Source: Labrys sp. WJW (GTDB lineage Bacteria; Pseudomonadota; Alphaproteobacteria; Rhizobiales; Labraceae). Taken from it: 64,000 nt of DNA. Made by a program: the position numbers and the translations under genes. Where the stretch lies: positions 124,001 through 188,000 of the forward strand of contig NZ_LYXZ01000006.1 of assembly GCF_001676615.1 (NCBI RefSeq), read 5' to 3'. Under the pieces are notes generated by a model. It saw only the letters and a list, made by a program, of their open reading frames with translations. It had not been told where the DNA came from and made no database searches. This document shows, one piece after another, positions 9,047-17,491 of the stretch (its first letter is position 1; each line of letters opens with the position of its first letter).

Positions 9047-9071
9047 CGAGGATCGAGGCGCTCGATCCTCG
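9047..9071 (-). other. perfect 11-bp hairpin between galD-like gene and dgoK
   Basis: Perfect inverted repeat CGAGGATCGAG / CTCGATCCTCG (9047-9057 and 9061-9071), loop GCG. No T-run follows on either strand, so it is more likely an mRNA stability or partial-attenuation element within the galD-dgoK-dgoA transcript, or a REP-like palindrome. Confidence 0.6.
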
Positions 9072-9089
9072 CTGAATACGAAGGCTGGC

Positions 9090-9851
9090 TCAATACCAGC
9101 CACCATCCACGATGATTTGCTGGTTGGTCATGCCCGAGGATTGCTCCGAGGCAAGGAAAAGCACGGCCTTGGCGATATCGTCGGGTACGAGCTTGCGCTT
9201 GAGCACCTGGTTGCGTGCGATCGCTTCCTCGCCCGCCTTGTCGACCCAGAGCGCGAGCTGGCGCTCCGTCATGATCCAGCCGGGAATGACGCAATTGACG
9301 CGGATATTGTCCTTGCCGAATTCACGGGCCAGCACGCGGGTCAGGCCGTAGGCCGCCGATTTGGCGGTGGCATAGGCGCTCAGATCCTCCGAGCCCATCA
9401 GCCAGGAGCCGGAGCCGAGATTGACGACGGAGCCGCCGCCGGCAGCGATCATGTCGGGGATCGCAGCTTGGGCGGCGAAGAAGGCGTGCTTGAGGTTGAC
9501 GGCGATACGGTCGTCGAAATAGTCGGGCGTCACCTCGAAGAATTTGTGACGCTGGTCATGGGCGGCATTGTTGACCAGCACGGTGACCGGCCCGAGCGTG
9601 GCGCTGATGTCGGCGATGGCGTCCTTCAAAGCCTCGATGTCGGTGATATCCGCCTTCTTGAACAGGACGGTGGCGCCACTTTGGTTGAGTTCGTCCGCCA
9701 GGGCCTGGGACGGCTTTTCGGCGATGTCGATGAAACCGACCTTGGCGCCCTGGTCGGCGAATAGCCTGACGGTGGCGGCGCCGATACCCTGTCCGCCGCC
9801 GGTGATGACGACGGTGCGGCCTTTCAGATCTGGATAAATGGCGTTCGCCAT
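9090..9851 (-). CDS. galD: SDR-family sugar dehydrogenase, probable D-galactose 1-dehydrogenase
   Basis: 253 residues, classical short-chain dehydrogenase: cofactor motif GGGQGIGAAT (about 17-26), NNAA (about 90-93), catalytic S/YxxxK region (SGSWLMGSEDLSAYATAKSA, Tyr and Lys about 158-162), and a C-terminal segment ending DGGWY. The open frame runs further upstream, but that is antisense to accD; ATG 9851 has AGGGAG before it. Placement beside dgoK and dgoA, as for GalD in Sinorhizobium, argues for oxidation of galactose (or arabinose/fucose) to the lactone. Substrate is inference. Confidence 0.78.
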   Translation of the reverse strand: MANAIYPDLKGRTVVITGGGQGIGAATVRLFADQGAKVGFIDIAEKPSQALADELNQSGATVLFKKADITDIEALKDAIADISATLGPVTVLVNNAAHDQRHKFFEVTPDYFDDRIAVNLKHAFFAAQAAIPDMIAAGGGSVVNLGSGSWLMGSEDLSAYATAKSAAYGLTRVLAREFGKDNIRVNCVIPGWIMTERQLALWVDKAGEEAIARNQVLKRKLVPDDIAKAVLFLASEQSSGMTNQQIIVDGGWY

Positions 9852-10008
9852 CCCTGGGACTCCCTGATGTTTCTCGGTCTGAACATGGATTCGTCCTACA
9901 TATTGCGCGGTTCGCATGCGCCGTCCAGCGTGTGTCGAGAGGGATGGCTCGACTTGACGCCCGAAACCCGCGAGACGGATGGCGGTCATGCGCCTGAGAC
10001 GCTGACAA

Positions 10009-10025
10009 AGCCGTTCGGAACGGCT
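10009..10025. promoter_or_regulatory. 17-nt inverted repeat in the galD/accD divergent gap, candidate operator
   Basis: AGCCGTTC-G-GAACGGCT is a perfect 8-1-8 inverted repeat in the 246-base region between divergent galD-like and accD genes. The symmetry fits a homodimeric regulator site. Which gene it controls is not shown by sequence. Confidence 0.4.
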
Positions 10026-10059
10026 AAGTAGGGCAACAATGATCGACATGCAGACCCGA

Positions 10060-10074
10060 CCCGCCTTGGGCGGG
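10060..10074 (+). other. GC-rich hairpin just upstream of accD
   Basis: CCCGCC/GGCGGG stem with a 3-base loop, ending 23 bases before the accD ATG. It could be the remnant terminator of an upstream gene once located here (trpA commonly precedes accD in alphaproteobacteria) or a leader hairpin. A short TTTT follows at 10083-10086. Confidence 0.4.
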
Positions 10075-10097
10075 CACCGTGCTTTTAAAGGTATCCC

Positions 10098-10976
10098 ATG
10101 AACTGGATCGCCAACGTCGTTCCGCCGCGCATCAAGGACTTCTTCTCGCGCCGCGACACGCCCGAGAATCTCTGGATCAAGGATCCGGAGACCGGGCAGA
10201 TGGTCTTTCACAAGGACCTGGAGCAGAACAACTACGTCATTCCAGCCTCGAATTATCACATGCGCATGACGGCGACGCAGCGCCTCAAGCTGATGTTCGA
10301 CGATGGCAAATGGGAAGACATCGCGCTTCCCGAGGTCGTACCGGACCCGCTCAAGTTCAAGGACGAGAAGCGCTATGTCGACCGCCTGAAGGATGCCCGC
10401 ACCAAGACCGCCATGACGGATGCGGTCAAGCTCGGTGCCGGCACGGTCGACGGCGTGTCGGCGGTGATCGCCGTGCAGGATTTCGACTTCATGGGCGGCT
10501 CGCTCGGCATGGCGGCCGGCGAGGCGGTGGTCAAGGGCCTGCTCACGGCGGCTGATCGTGGTGTGCCCTTCGTGGTGTTCGCGTGCGGCGGCGGGATGCG
10601 CATGCAGGAAGGCATCCTGTCCCTGATGCAGATGGCACGTACCACGGTGGCGATCCAGCGGTTCCGTGAAACCAGGAAGCCCTATATCGTGGTGCTGACC
10701 AACCCGACCACCGGCGGTATCACCGCGTCCTATGCGATGCTTGGCGACGTGCAACTGGCCGAACCGGGAGCCCTGATCGGCTTTGCCGGTCCGCGCGTCA
10801 TCGAACAGACCATCCGCGAAAAACTGCCCGAGGGCTTCCAGCGCTCCGAATATCTCCAGGAGCACGGCATGGTCGACATGGTCGTGCATCGCAACGAGAT
10901 GAAGGCCACGGTGGCGCGCATCTGCCGCCTGCTGACCAAGACCCCGCCCAAGGAGATCCCGGCGGAAGCCGCCTGA
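10098..10976 (+). CDS. accD: acetyl-CoA carboxylase carboxyltransferase subunit beta
   Basis: 292 residues. The enoyl-CoA-hydratase/crotonase-like core with [15 protein letters not shown] and [11 protein letters not shown] motifs identifies AccD, which with AccA transfers CO2 from carboxybiotin to acetyl-CoA to make malonyl-CoA. The N-terminal region aligns with the family zinc ribbon, but all four ribbon cysteines are absent; the usual first Cys is Asp (WIKDPETG, about residue 28). Rhizobial AccD proteins also have degenerate ribbons. It is followed by folC, the usual alphaproteobacterial order. Confidence 0.94.
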   Translation: MNWIANVVPPRIKDFFSRRDTPENLWIKDPETGQMVFHKDLEQNNYVIPASNYHMRMTATQRLKLMFDDGKWEDIALPEVVPDPLKFKDEKRYVDRLKDARTKTAMTDAVKLGAGTVDGVSAVIAVQDFDFMGGSLGMAAGEAVVKGLLTAADRGVPFVVFACGGGMRMQEGILSLMQMARTTVAIQRFRETRKPYIVVLTNPTTGGITASYAMLGDVQLAEPGALIGFAGPRVIEQTIREKLPEGFQRSEYLQEHGMVDMVVHRNEMKATVARICRLLTKTPPKEIPAEAA

Positions 10977-10996
10977 GACAAAGGGCTGTAATCCGC

Positions 10997-11015
10997 CGCT
11001 GCCACGTCGGCAGCG
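10997..11015 (+). other. 7-bp hairpin between accD and folC
   Basis: CGCTGCC/GGCAGCG with a 5-base loop, 20 bases after the accD stop. There is no T-run, so it may mark an RNA 3' end or a processing site rather than a terminator. The rest of the 238-base accD-folC gap shows nothing definite. Confidence 0.4.
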
Positions 11016-11214
11016 CCCATTTCGATCGTCGCGGCGTGGAGGCTCATTCGAGACGGTTCGGGCAAGCCATCTCTCCGCGGGACGAATTCATCAGGCTGCC
11101 TACCCAAAGGGCGGCTCCGGAACGGGCTGGAGCGCAAATGCCAAAGCCGACGCGGCTTGGATGTGCCCCGTTCAACCCTGTAGTTCATTCCTCGATTCTT
11201 CGGTTCTCACACCC

Positions 11215-12540
11215 ATGACGCAGTCCGACGCCTATCTCTCCCGCTTCATGGCGCTGCATCCGAAAAAGATCGACCTCTCGCTCGACCGGATCGAGAGGCT
11301 GCTGGCCAAGCTCGGCCATCCCGAGCGGCAGGTGCCGCCTGTGATCCATGTCGCCGGCACCAACGGCAAGGGCTCGACCATCGCCTTCCTGCGCGCGGCG
11401 CTGGAAGCCGCCGGCTATGGCGTGCACGTCTATACCTCGCCCCATCTCGTACATTTCCACGAGCGCATCCGGCTGGCCGGTCCCAAGGGGAGCGCTGGCG
11501 CCCTGGTGAGCGAGGACAAGCTGATCGAGGCCTTCGAGGCCTGCGAGCAAGCCAATGACGGCGCGCCGATCACCTTCTTCGAGATCACCACCGCCGCCGC
11601 CTTCAAGCTTTTTGCCGAGAATCCGGCCGACGTCCTCCTGCTGGAGGTGGGGCTCGGCGGGCGCATGGACACCACCAACGTCATCGACAAGCCGCTCCTC
11701 AGCGTGATCACCTCGATCTCGCATGACCATGCCGATTTCCTAGGCAACGACATCGAGGGCATCGCCCGCGAAAAGGCCGGCATCCTCAAGCGCGGCGCGC
11801 CCGCCGTGATCTATCCGCAGATCGACGCTGTCAGGGCCGTGATCGAAAGCGTGGCGGCCAAGGTCGGCGCTCCGCTGGTGATCGGTGGGCAGGATTTCGA
11901 CGTGCATGAGGAGAATGGCCGCCTGGTCTATCAGGACGAGAGCGGCCTGCTCGACCTGCCTTTGCCGCGCCTCGCCGGGCGGCACCAGCACCGCAATGCC
12001 GGCCTTGCCATCGCCACGCTGCGCAACCAGACCCTGTTCATCGTCGAGGATGCCCATTTCGAGAAGGCGATGCAGGCGGTGGAATGGCCCGCCCGCCTGC
12101 AGCGCATCGCCCAGGGTGCCATCCCCGCCCTGCTGCCGCCAGGCTCCGAGATCTGGCTCGACGGCAGCCATAATGTCGATGGCGGCCGCGTGCTGGCCGA
12201 GGCTCTCGCCGAGCTGGAGGAACGCAATCCCCGGCCGCTGGTGCTGGTGACGGGCATGCTGACCACCAAGGATTCCGACGGTTTTCTGCACAATTTCGCC
12301 GGTCTTGCCCGTGAGGTGCATACCGTGCCGATCGAGCACAGCGCGGCCGCCCGCGCCCCTGACGCCGTGGCCGAAGCGGCGCGCCACGCGGGGCTCGCTG
12401 CCCGCGCTCATGGCAGCCTTCAGGCCGCGCTGGAGGCGATCGCCAGCGAAGCCTTTCCGGTCGCACCTCGCGTTGTGCTCACCGGCTCGCTCTATCTGGC
12501 CGGCGAGATCCTCGCCTTCAACGGCACGGCGCCGAAATAG
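11215..12540 (+). CDS. folC: bifunctional folylpolyglutamate synthase / dihydrofolate synthase
   Basis: 441 residues. The Mur-ligase-type P-loop AGTNGKGST (48-56) and the SHDH motif (SITSISHDHADFLG) with GREKAGI-like context identify FolC. It adds glutamate to dihydropteroate and to folates. ATG 11215 was chosen because the protein then opens like the family; the open frame extends to 11161 without support. It follows accD and converges with a beta-lactamase-like gene 10 bases away. Confidence 0.93.
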   Translation: MTQSDAYLSRFMALHPKKIDLSLDRIERLLAKLGHPERQVPPVIHVAGTNGKGSTIAFLRAALEAAGYGVHVYTSPHLVHFHERIRLAGPKGSAGALVSEDKLIEAFEACEQANDGAPITFFEITTAAAFKLFAENPADVLLLEVGLGGRMDTTNVIDKPLLSVITSISHDHADFLGNDIEGIAREKAGILKRGAPAVIYPQIDAVRAVIESVAAKVGAPLVIGGQDFDVHEENGRLVYQDESGLLDLPLPRLAGRHQHRNAGLAIATLRNQTLFIVEDAHFEKAMQAVEWPARLQRIAQGAIPALLPPGSEIWLDGSHNVDGGRVLAEALAELEERNPRPLVLVTGMLTTKDSDGFLHNFAGLAREVHTVPIEHSAAARAPDAVAEAARHAGLAARAHGSLQAALEAIASEAFPVAPRVVLTGSLYLAGEILAFNGTAPK

Positions 12541-12549
12541 GACCGGCTT

Positions 12550-13599
12550 TCAGCTTTTTTCCGCATTGGCGAGGATGATCTCGCGCCAGAGGCGCGTCGG
12601 AGTCACCCAGGCGTCGGGCGCATTGTATTTGCCCGAATAGATCACGGCGGCGATACCGGCATCCGGCATCAGCCAGAGGCGCTGGCCGCCATTGCCGAAG
12701 CCGGCGACCCAGGGATGCTCGCCGCCGGGCAGGGCTGTCGTCGCATCTGCGCCGATGAACCACAGCCGGCCATAGGCCAGCCCGTCGCCGGTCGGTATCG
12801 CCGGCTTGAAGGAGGCCTCGATCCAGGCCGGGGACACGATCCTGTCACCCTTCCAGAAGCCATCGGCGAGCATGAGTTCGCCGATTCGCAGCAGGTCGGC
12901 AGCGCGCAGGCGCAGGCCCGAAGCCGCCGACGCGACGCCGTCGTCACCGGCGATCCATTCGAATCTGTCGATGCCGAGCGGCTCGAACAGCGTTTCCCTG
13001 GCGAATTCAGGCAGGGTCTTGCCGGTGCCGCGCCGAATCAGCTCGCCAACCAGGGCGACGCTGCCGCCCGAATAGATCCAGCGCGTGCCGGGCTGCGCAA
13101 CGACGGGCCGGTCGAGGACGAAGCGATAGCGATCCGGCGCCATCTCCATGGCGATCTCGCTGTTGAGCGGATCGGTATAGGGCCGCCCTTCGTCCCATTC
13201 GAGCCCGAGCGTCATGGTAAGGGCATGCTCGATCCGCAGCCCCTGCCGGTCGGGTGCGGCGATGAGGTCGGAATAGTCCGGAAAATGCGGCAGCAGCGGC
13301 GCGTCCGGCGGCGGCACGAGCTGGCGATCGAGGGCGATGCCGTAGAGCAGGCCGACGATGCTCTTGGTGACCGAGCGCAGGTCGTGCAGCGTCTCCGGCC
13401 CGAAGCCGACCTCGCCGAGCGGCCTGCCCCAGCTCTCGTCCACGCCGGCCTGGTAATGTTCGAGAACGATGTGTCCGCCATGGCTGGCGAGCACGACATG
13501 CAGGTCACGCAGGAGGCCGGAGGCGATGCCGGCGGCAAGCTTGTCCTGCATGGTCAGCCTGCCGCCCATGGTTCTTACCGGCGCGTCCGTCGAGGTCAT
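12550..13599 (-). CDS. serine hydrolase of the beta-lactamase (class C/esterase) superfamily
   Basis: 349 residues. The catalytic SxxK tetrad SVTK is at 76-79, and the second element Y-S-G (WIYSGGS, about residue 165) stands in for YxN. A C-terminal HPWVAGFGNGGQ segment occupies the KTG position. No signal peptide is evident, so it is probably a cytoplasmic esterase, amidase or D-peptidase-like hydrolase and not a secreted antibiotic-degrading enzyme. Substrate unknown. Confidence 0.82.
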   Translation of the reverse strand: MTSTDAPVRTMGGRLTMQDKLAAGIASGLLRDLHVVLASHGGHIVLEHYQAGVDESWGRPLGEVGFGPETLHDLRSVTKSIVGLLYGIALDRQLVPPPDAPLLPHFPDYSDLIAAPDRQGLRIEHALTMTLGLEWDEGRPYTDPLNSEIAMEMAPDRYRFVLDRPVVAQPGTRWIYSGGSVALVGELIRRGTGKTLPEFARETLFEPLGIDRFEWIAGDDGVASAASGLRLRAADLLRIGELMLADGFWKGDRIVSPAWIEASFKPAIPTGDGLAYGRLWFIGADATTALPGGEHPWVAGFGNGGQRLWLMPDAGIAAVIYSGKYNAPDAWVTPTRLWREIILANAEKS

Positions 13600-13638
13600 G
13601 ATGACTGGTTCCCTGTACCGCGAAACATCCGCCCTGAT

Positions 13639-14490
13639 TCAATCCGGCCTGACGATACTGCGCAACGGGCTGCCCGCCGCGGCGATGCGTGCAATGCCGT
13701 CGGCTAGACCTTCGACCATCACGGTCATGGTGTGGCCGGTGGCGTGGATCATCGTCTTTTCGTCGCGGACCATGGCGACGTGGCCCTTCCAGAACAGGAG
13801 GTCGCCGCGCCGCAATTGCGCGAGCGGTCCGGCGGGATCGAGCCGCTCGCCCGGCAGTTGGCCTTCCTGCATGTCGCTGTCGCGCGGGCAGGCCAGGCCG
13901 CAGGCATGGCGTGCCGTCTGGACGAGGGCCGAACAATCGAGGCCGAGGCTCGACTTGCCGCCCCACAGATAGGGTACACCGAGGAAATGTTCGGCGACCG
14001 CGACCGGGTCATCCTGTTTGAAATCGGCGGGCCTGGCATGGGCGGCGAAGACGAAGCCCCAATCCTCGAGGCGAAGGAACGGCCCCTCGCTGGCGACCAC
14101 AGAAAGGGCGGAACCATGGCTCAGCGCCAGTATCGCCGGCGCCTTGATCGACGGCACGGGGTAGATGAAGCTGCGCAGCACGCCGATGCGATGGGTGGCC
14201 GGGCGCGGCGCCGCCAGCGCATTGGCGGACAGCCAGCCCACATAGCCGTCCCGGCCGGCCTGGCCCCAGGCCCAGCCTTCCATCTCGTCATAGACGGTGA
14301 AGCTCTCGCCGAAGAGGAGCTCGGTATCGATGGAGGCCGAGAAATCCGGATCGGGCCGCAGCGGCACCGCCGTTTCGATCACACGGTGCTCGCGGCCCTC
14401 GACATAGCGCGGCGCCGTGACGGTGCCGCGCAGCGAGGCGGCGGCAAGGTCCGGCCGGGCCGGGGTAATGCGACGATCATGGGCAGCCAA
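13639..14490 (-). CDS. NlpC/P60 (C40) peptidase with N-terminal SH3 domains
   Basis: 283 residues. Two SH3-like modules (roughly 20-90 and 100-150; GYVGWLSA is typical) precede an NlpC/P60 domain with catalytic Cys186 in LDCSALV, His237 in KGHVAMV and a third residue near H249. Such enzymes cut gamma-D-Glu-diaminopimelate or related links in peptidoglycan peptides. No clear signal peptide is seen, so a recycling role in the cytoplasm (like YkfC-type enzymes) is plausible. Confidence 0.87.
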   Translation of the reverse strand: MAAHDRRITPARPDLAAASLRGTVTAPRYVEGREHRVIETAVPLRPDPDFSASIDTELLFGESFTVYDEMEGWAWGQAGRDGYVGWLSANALAAPRPATHRIGVLRSFIYPVPSIKAPAILALSHGSALSVVASEGPFLRLEDWGFVFAAHARPADFKQDDPVAVAEHFLGVPYLWGGKSSLGLDCSALVQTARHACGLACPRDSDMQEGQLPGERLDPAGPLAQLRRGDLLFWKGHVAMVRDEKTMIHATGHTMTVMVEGLADGIARIAAAGSPLRSIVRPD

Positions 14491-14571
14491 TGCAACAGGT
14501 CCTTCAAACGGGTCTTGTCTTCAATGGAGCAGCCTGTACCGTCCCGCAAGATCTTCGCACTCCCAGGGTCG

Positions 14572-14922
14572 TCAGCGCGGAAGGTCCTTGCCAAGGGCGA
14601 CCAGGATGTCGCCGAGCTTCTCGACATAGAGCGCGCCATCCACCGTGCGCTGGATGATGACATTGCGCCGATCGAACTCGTCGCGCCGCCTCGCGGTGAG
14701 CTTGAGCTTGGCCAGGCTGTCGAGCGCGCGGGTGATCACCGGCTTGGTGACATCAAGCTTGCTGGCGAGGCCGCGCACCGTATGGGGCGGGGCTTCCAGA
14801 TAGACGGTGAGTAGGATGGCGAGCTGCCGGCTCGACAGATCAGGCTGGGCATCGCGCACCAGCGTCAGCATGACGTCATGCCAGAGCCGCAACGCTTGCG
14901 CCGGCCGCATCTCCACCGCCAT
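14572..14922 (-). CDS. MarR-family winged-helix transcriptional regulator
   Basis: 116 residues. The region LSSRQLAILLTVYLEAPP followed by LASKLDVTKPVITRALDSLAKL (about 29-75) is a MarR-type winged HTH; the C-terminus is shorter than in many MarR proteins. It is the first gene of a minus-strand pair with the NlpC/P60 peptidase 81 bases downstream, which it may regulate. Ligand unknown. Confidence 0.8.
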   Translation of the reverse strand: MAVEMRPAQALRLWHDVMLTLVRDAQPDLSSRQLAILLTVYLEAPPHTVRGLASKLDVTKPVITRALDSLAKLKLTARRRDEFDRRNVIIQRTVDGALYVEKLGDILVALGKDLPR

Positions 14923-15356
14923 CGCCGTCTGTGCCTCCCTGTTGCCGGCATTCGAGCGACCAGGATAGGGGTGAAATCACGCAGATTGGGTTAATTTGAG
15001 GAATGTCAGACGAGTGCCTTAGAAAGGCAAGAAGCTATACCGACTAGCATCATATCAAGAAAAAGATCTAACCTAAACCGGAGGCGACGGTACATATTTC
15101 GAAATTCAGCCAGTTATTTCATATTAATTTAAATAATTAAAAAATTTGCGGTAGGATAATATACAAAGTACGAAGATATATGTGTAAATTTCTAAAAATA
15201 TACCTTCTTGATTCCAGATAATAATCTAAAAGTCATGCTAAATACAAACTTTCCAGGGTGGAAATCAATTCATAGTTTGGTTACGAGGAGCGCGCGTGAT
15301 ATAGCTGGCCCAGCAAAAGAATGTTGCTGTTTGGGTTGCGGCTACAGGGAGCCAGG
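14923..15356. other. AT-rich gap at the left edge of the polysaccharide island
   Basis: About 430 bases without a gene. From about 15,000 the composition drops sharply, with long A/T runs around 15110-15215, in contrast to the high-GC DNA to the left. I see no coding frame with a ribosome site, no att-like repeat and no transposase remnant. It probably contains the promoter of the permease gene and marks a transfer boundary. Confidence 0.6.
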
Positions 15357-16226
15357 GTGAATTCCCGCACGGTTTCAACCTCAAGACAGACCAACTGGCG
15401 GACTCAGGATGTATTCGGTGTGAGTACCATTCAGTACCAGGCACCCAGCTTGTTTGTTGCCATGAGAAGGCAACGACATGTGTTTGCTGCCTTGATCCTG
15501 CGTACCATGAGAACTCGTTTTTTCGGTCATGGTCTAGGCTATATCTTTGCGGTTGGATGGCCAGTTTCGCATATCCTGATATTGATCGCTATAATGTCAA
15601 TCAGCCATCGGGCCGCACCTTTTGGTGACAGTGTTGTTCTATTTATCGCAACAGGATCAATACCATTTATGGTATTTTCTTATCTTGCTCGCTTTATGAT
15701 GGTTGATCTTATTGCAAACAAACCGTTGCTGGCTCTTCCTGAGGTGAAGTTGGTAGATGTCCTAATCGCGGTAGCGGTGTTGGAAATGTTATCGGCCTTT
15801 ACCGTGACCATTATCATGATCATTCTAGGCTGGGCCTTCGATATTCCCATTGTACCATATGATATAGCAGAGGCCTTTTTTGCTCTCTGCGCGGCGGTCA
15901 TCCTAGGATTGGGGATGGGCGTTCTCAACAGTGTCATCATGATGATGAACCAAATGTGGATGACGGGGTACACACTGTTCAATATTGCAATGTGGGCAGC
16001 ATCCGGTGTCGCTTTCGTGCCGAGTTCTGTACCGGACCCGTACCGCACCTGGCTTTCCTACAATCCGGCGCTTCAGGTGGTCGAATGGATGCGATCCGCC
16101 TACTACCGTGGCTATGGTGAGGACTTGCTTGATCGAAGTTATGCGATTGAATTTGGTATTGTAACCCTTGGGCTGGGACTTATCCTGGAGCGCCTCACTC
16201 GGGGCTACATTCTTTCGACGCGCTGA
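15357..16226 (+). CDS. ABC-2 type polysaccharide export permease (KpsM/Wzm-like)
   Basis: 289 residues from a GTG with AGGGAG upstream; frames also start at ATG 15321 or 15462. The segment ALILRTMRTRFFGHGLGYIFA just before the first membrane helix matches the KpsM/RkpT-type consensus, and about six hydrophobic helices follow. Such permeases export capsular or O-antigen polysaccharide with a KpsT/Wzt ATPase, but no ATPase gene lies in this window. Codon use is AT-rich relative to neighbours, suggesting transfer. Confidence 0.82.
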   Translation: MNSRTVSTSRQTNWRTQDVFGVSTIQYQAPSLFVAMRRQRHVFAALILRTMRTRFFGHGLGYIFAVGWPVSHILILIAIMSISHRAAPFGDSVVLFIATGSIPFMVFSYLARFMMVDLIANKPLLALPEVKLVDVLIAVAVLEMLSAFTVTIIMIILGWAFDIPIVPYDIAEAFFALCAAVILGLGMGVLNSVIMMMNQMWMTGYTLFNIAMWAASGVAFVPSSVPDPYRTWLSYNPALQVVEWMRSAYYRGYGEDLLDRSYAIEFGIVTLGLGLILERLTRGYILSTR

Positions 16227-16310
16227 TGTGAGTCGATCATAAATAGGTCGCTGCAATTTGAAATTGGTCTTGGATGCAAGACTTTCCCCGACGATTCTAA
16301 ATGCGAAGAC

Positions 16311-17360
16311 ATGGGTAGCCTGTTGTCAAACTCAATATTGAAGCCATGTGACGGGTTCTGGAATGACCCTCGCTGGAACACAACCGAAGCAAAAGTGGGC
16401 GATCCGGCAATTGCCCATGTGGCCGAGGCCATCTTCACACCGATGGTCGCCTTCGGTAAATGGGGCGTGTTCGATCTGCAGGGCGCGATCATTCGCGATG
16501 CAACAGACTACAAGGGACCTCAAAGCGAGGATTTGGTCCAAATTCCGCAAATGCCTTGTGCTCTGGGCGACGTCATTGACCGGGGCACATCCAATGTGAT
16601 TTTCGGTGGACGTATCAATCTCTATTACGGGCATTTCTTGTTTGAGACACTGCCTCGCCTATGGTCGATCGCGCGACATGGCCTGGCGGGCAGGAAAATA
16701 CTCGTCCAAGCACAATGGCCGATGGATCAATGGTTCGATCGCCATTTCGTGCAGGTGTTTTTGTCCGCGCTTGGCATAGAACGATCTGACATCATTCAGT
16801 GTACTCAACCTGAAATATATCACGACGTCGAAATCCCTCTGCCTTGTCTCCGGCAGAATGCTTGGGTTCATTCACAAGCGACGCGTGACCTATTTGTTAA
16901 AATAGGCTCCCGTATCCTTGAAGGAATTCCAGAACGACCTGTCGAAAATCCGGTGTATATTTCTAAAACAAAGTTACCGCATAAAATTAGTGGCATCATC
17001 AATGAGATAGAGATAGAAAATATATTGAGGGCTGCAGGAGTTGACATTGTATATCCTGAAAGCATGTCGCTTAAGGATCAGTTGGTGCTGTTTAGAGATA
17101 GAAAGACAATTTTGGGAACCGTTGGGTCTGCTTTTCACTCTGCCGGGTTTGCCCAAAGTCGGGCCCGCCAGGTTATGGTAGCGCATGGCGCACGGGTTAA
17201 TCCGAACTATGGTCTGCTGGATATAGCGTTCAACAGCAGAACAGAATATTACTATACAGACCTCATAGTCGAAGCTGGCAAAACGTCAGACACCGGCTAT
17301 GCGTTGCATTGTAAAGATACGCGAGCTGTAGCTGAATCGCTTTTGAGGCTCGTTGCATAA
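16311..17360 (+). CDS. glycosyltransferase family 61 (DUF563) protein
   Basis: 349 residues. The motif NLYYGHFLFETLPRLW (about 103-118) and, further on, GTVGSAFHSAGFA (about 266-278) are characteristic of GT61/DUF563 capsular polysaccharide enzymes. No membrane segment is seen. It follows the export permease by 84 bases, so the two probably serve the same surface glycan. The donor sugar cannot be read. Composition is AT-rich, especially after 16,800. Confidence 0.8.
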   Translation: MGSLLSNSILKPCDGFWNDPRWNTTEAKVGDPAIAHVAEAIFTPMVAFGKWGVFDLQGAIIRDATDYKGPQSEDLVQIPQMPCALGDVIDRGTSNVIFGGRINLYYGHFLFETLPRLWSIARHGLAGRKILVQAQWPMDQWFDRHFVQVFLSALGIERSDIIQCTQPEIYHDVEIPLPCLRQNAWVHSQATRDLFVKIGSRILEGIPERPVENPVYISKTKLPHKISGIINEIEIENILRAAGVDIVYPESMSLKDQLVLFRDRKTILGTVGSAFHSAGFAQSRARQVMVAHGARVNPNYGLLDIAFNSRTEYYYTDLIVEAGKTSDTGYALHCKDTRAVAESLLRLVA

Positions 17361-17491
17361 TTGCGATGCCTCGCGAGTTTCCGGCTCGGACGGTGCATGG
17401 CAGGGAAGGAACCAGAGGGAAGGGTTACTTACCTTTGATTCCCAAATAAGAGATTTAGTTCCAGATCTTCATTGACATTGACATTCAGAAA

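Noticed and set aside
9852..10889. N-terminal extension of the SDR frame to 10889
   Set aside because: The extension is antisense to accD; the SDR fold begins at ATG 9851 with a ribosome site.
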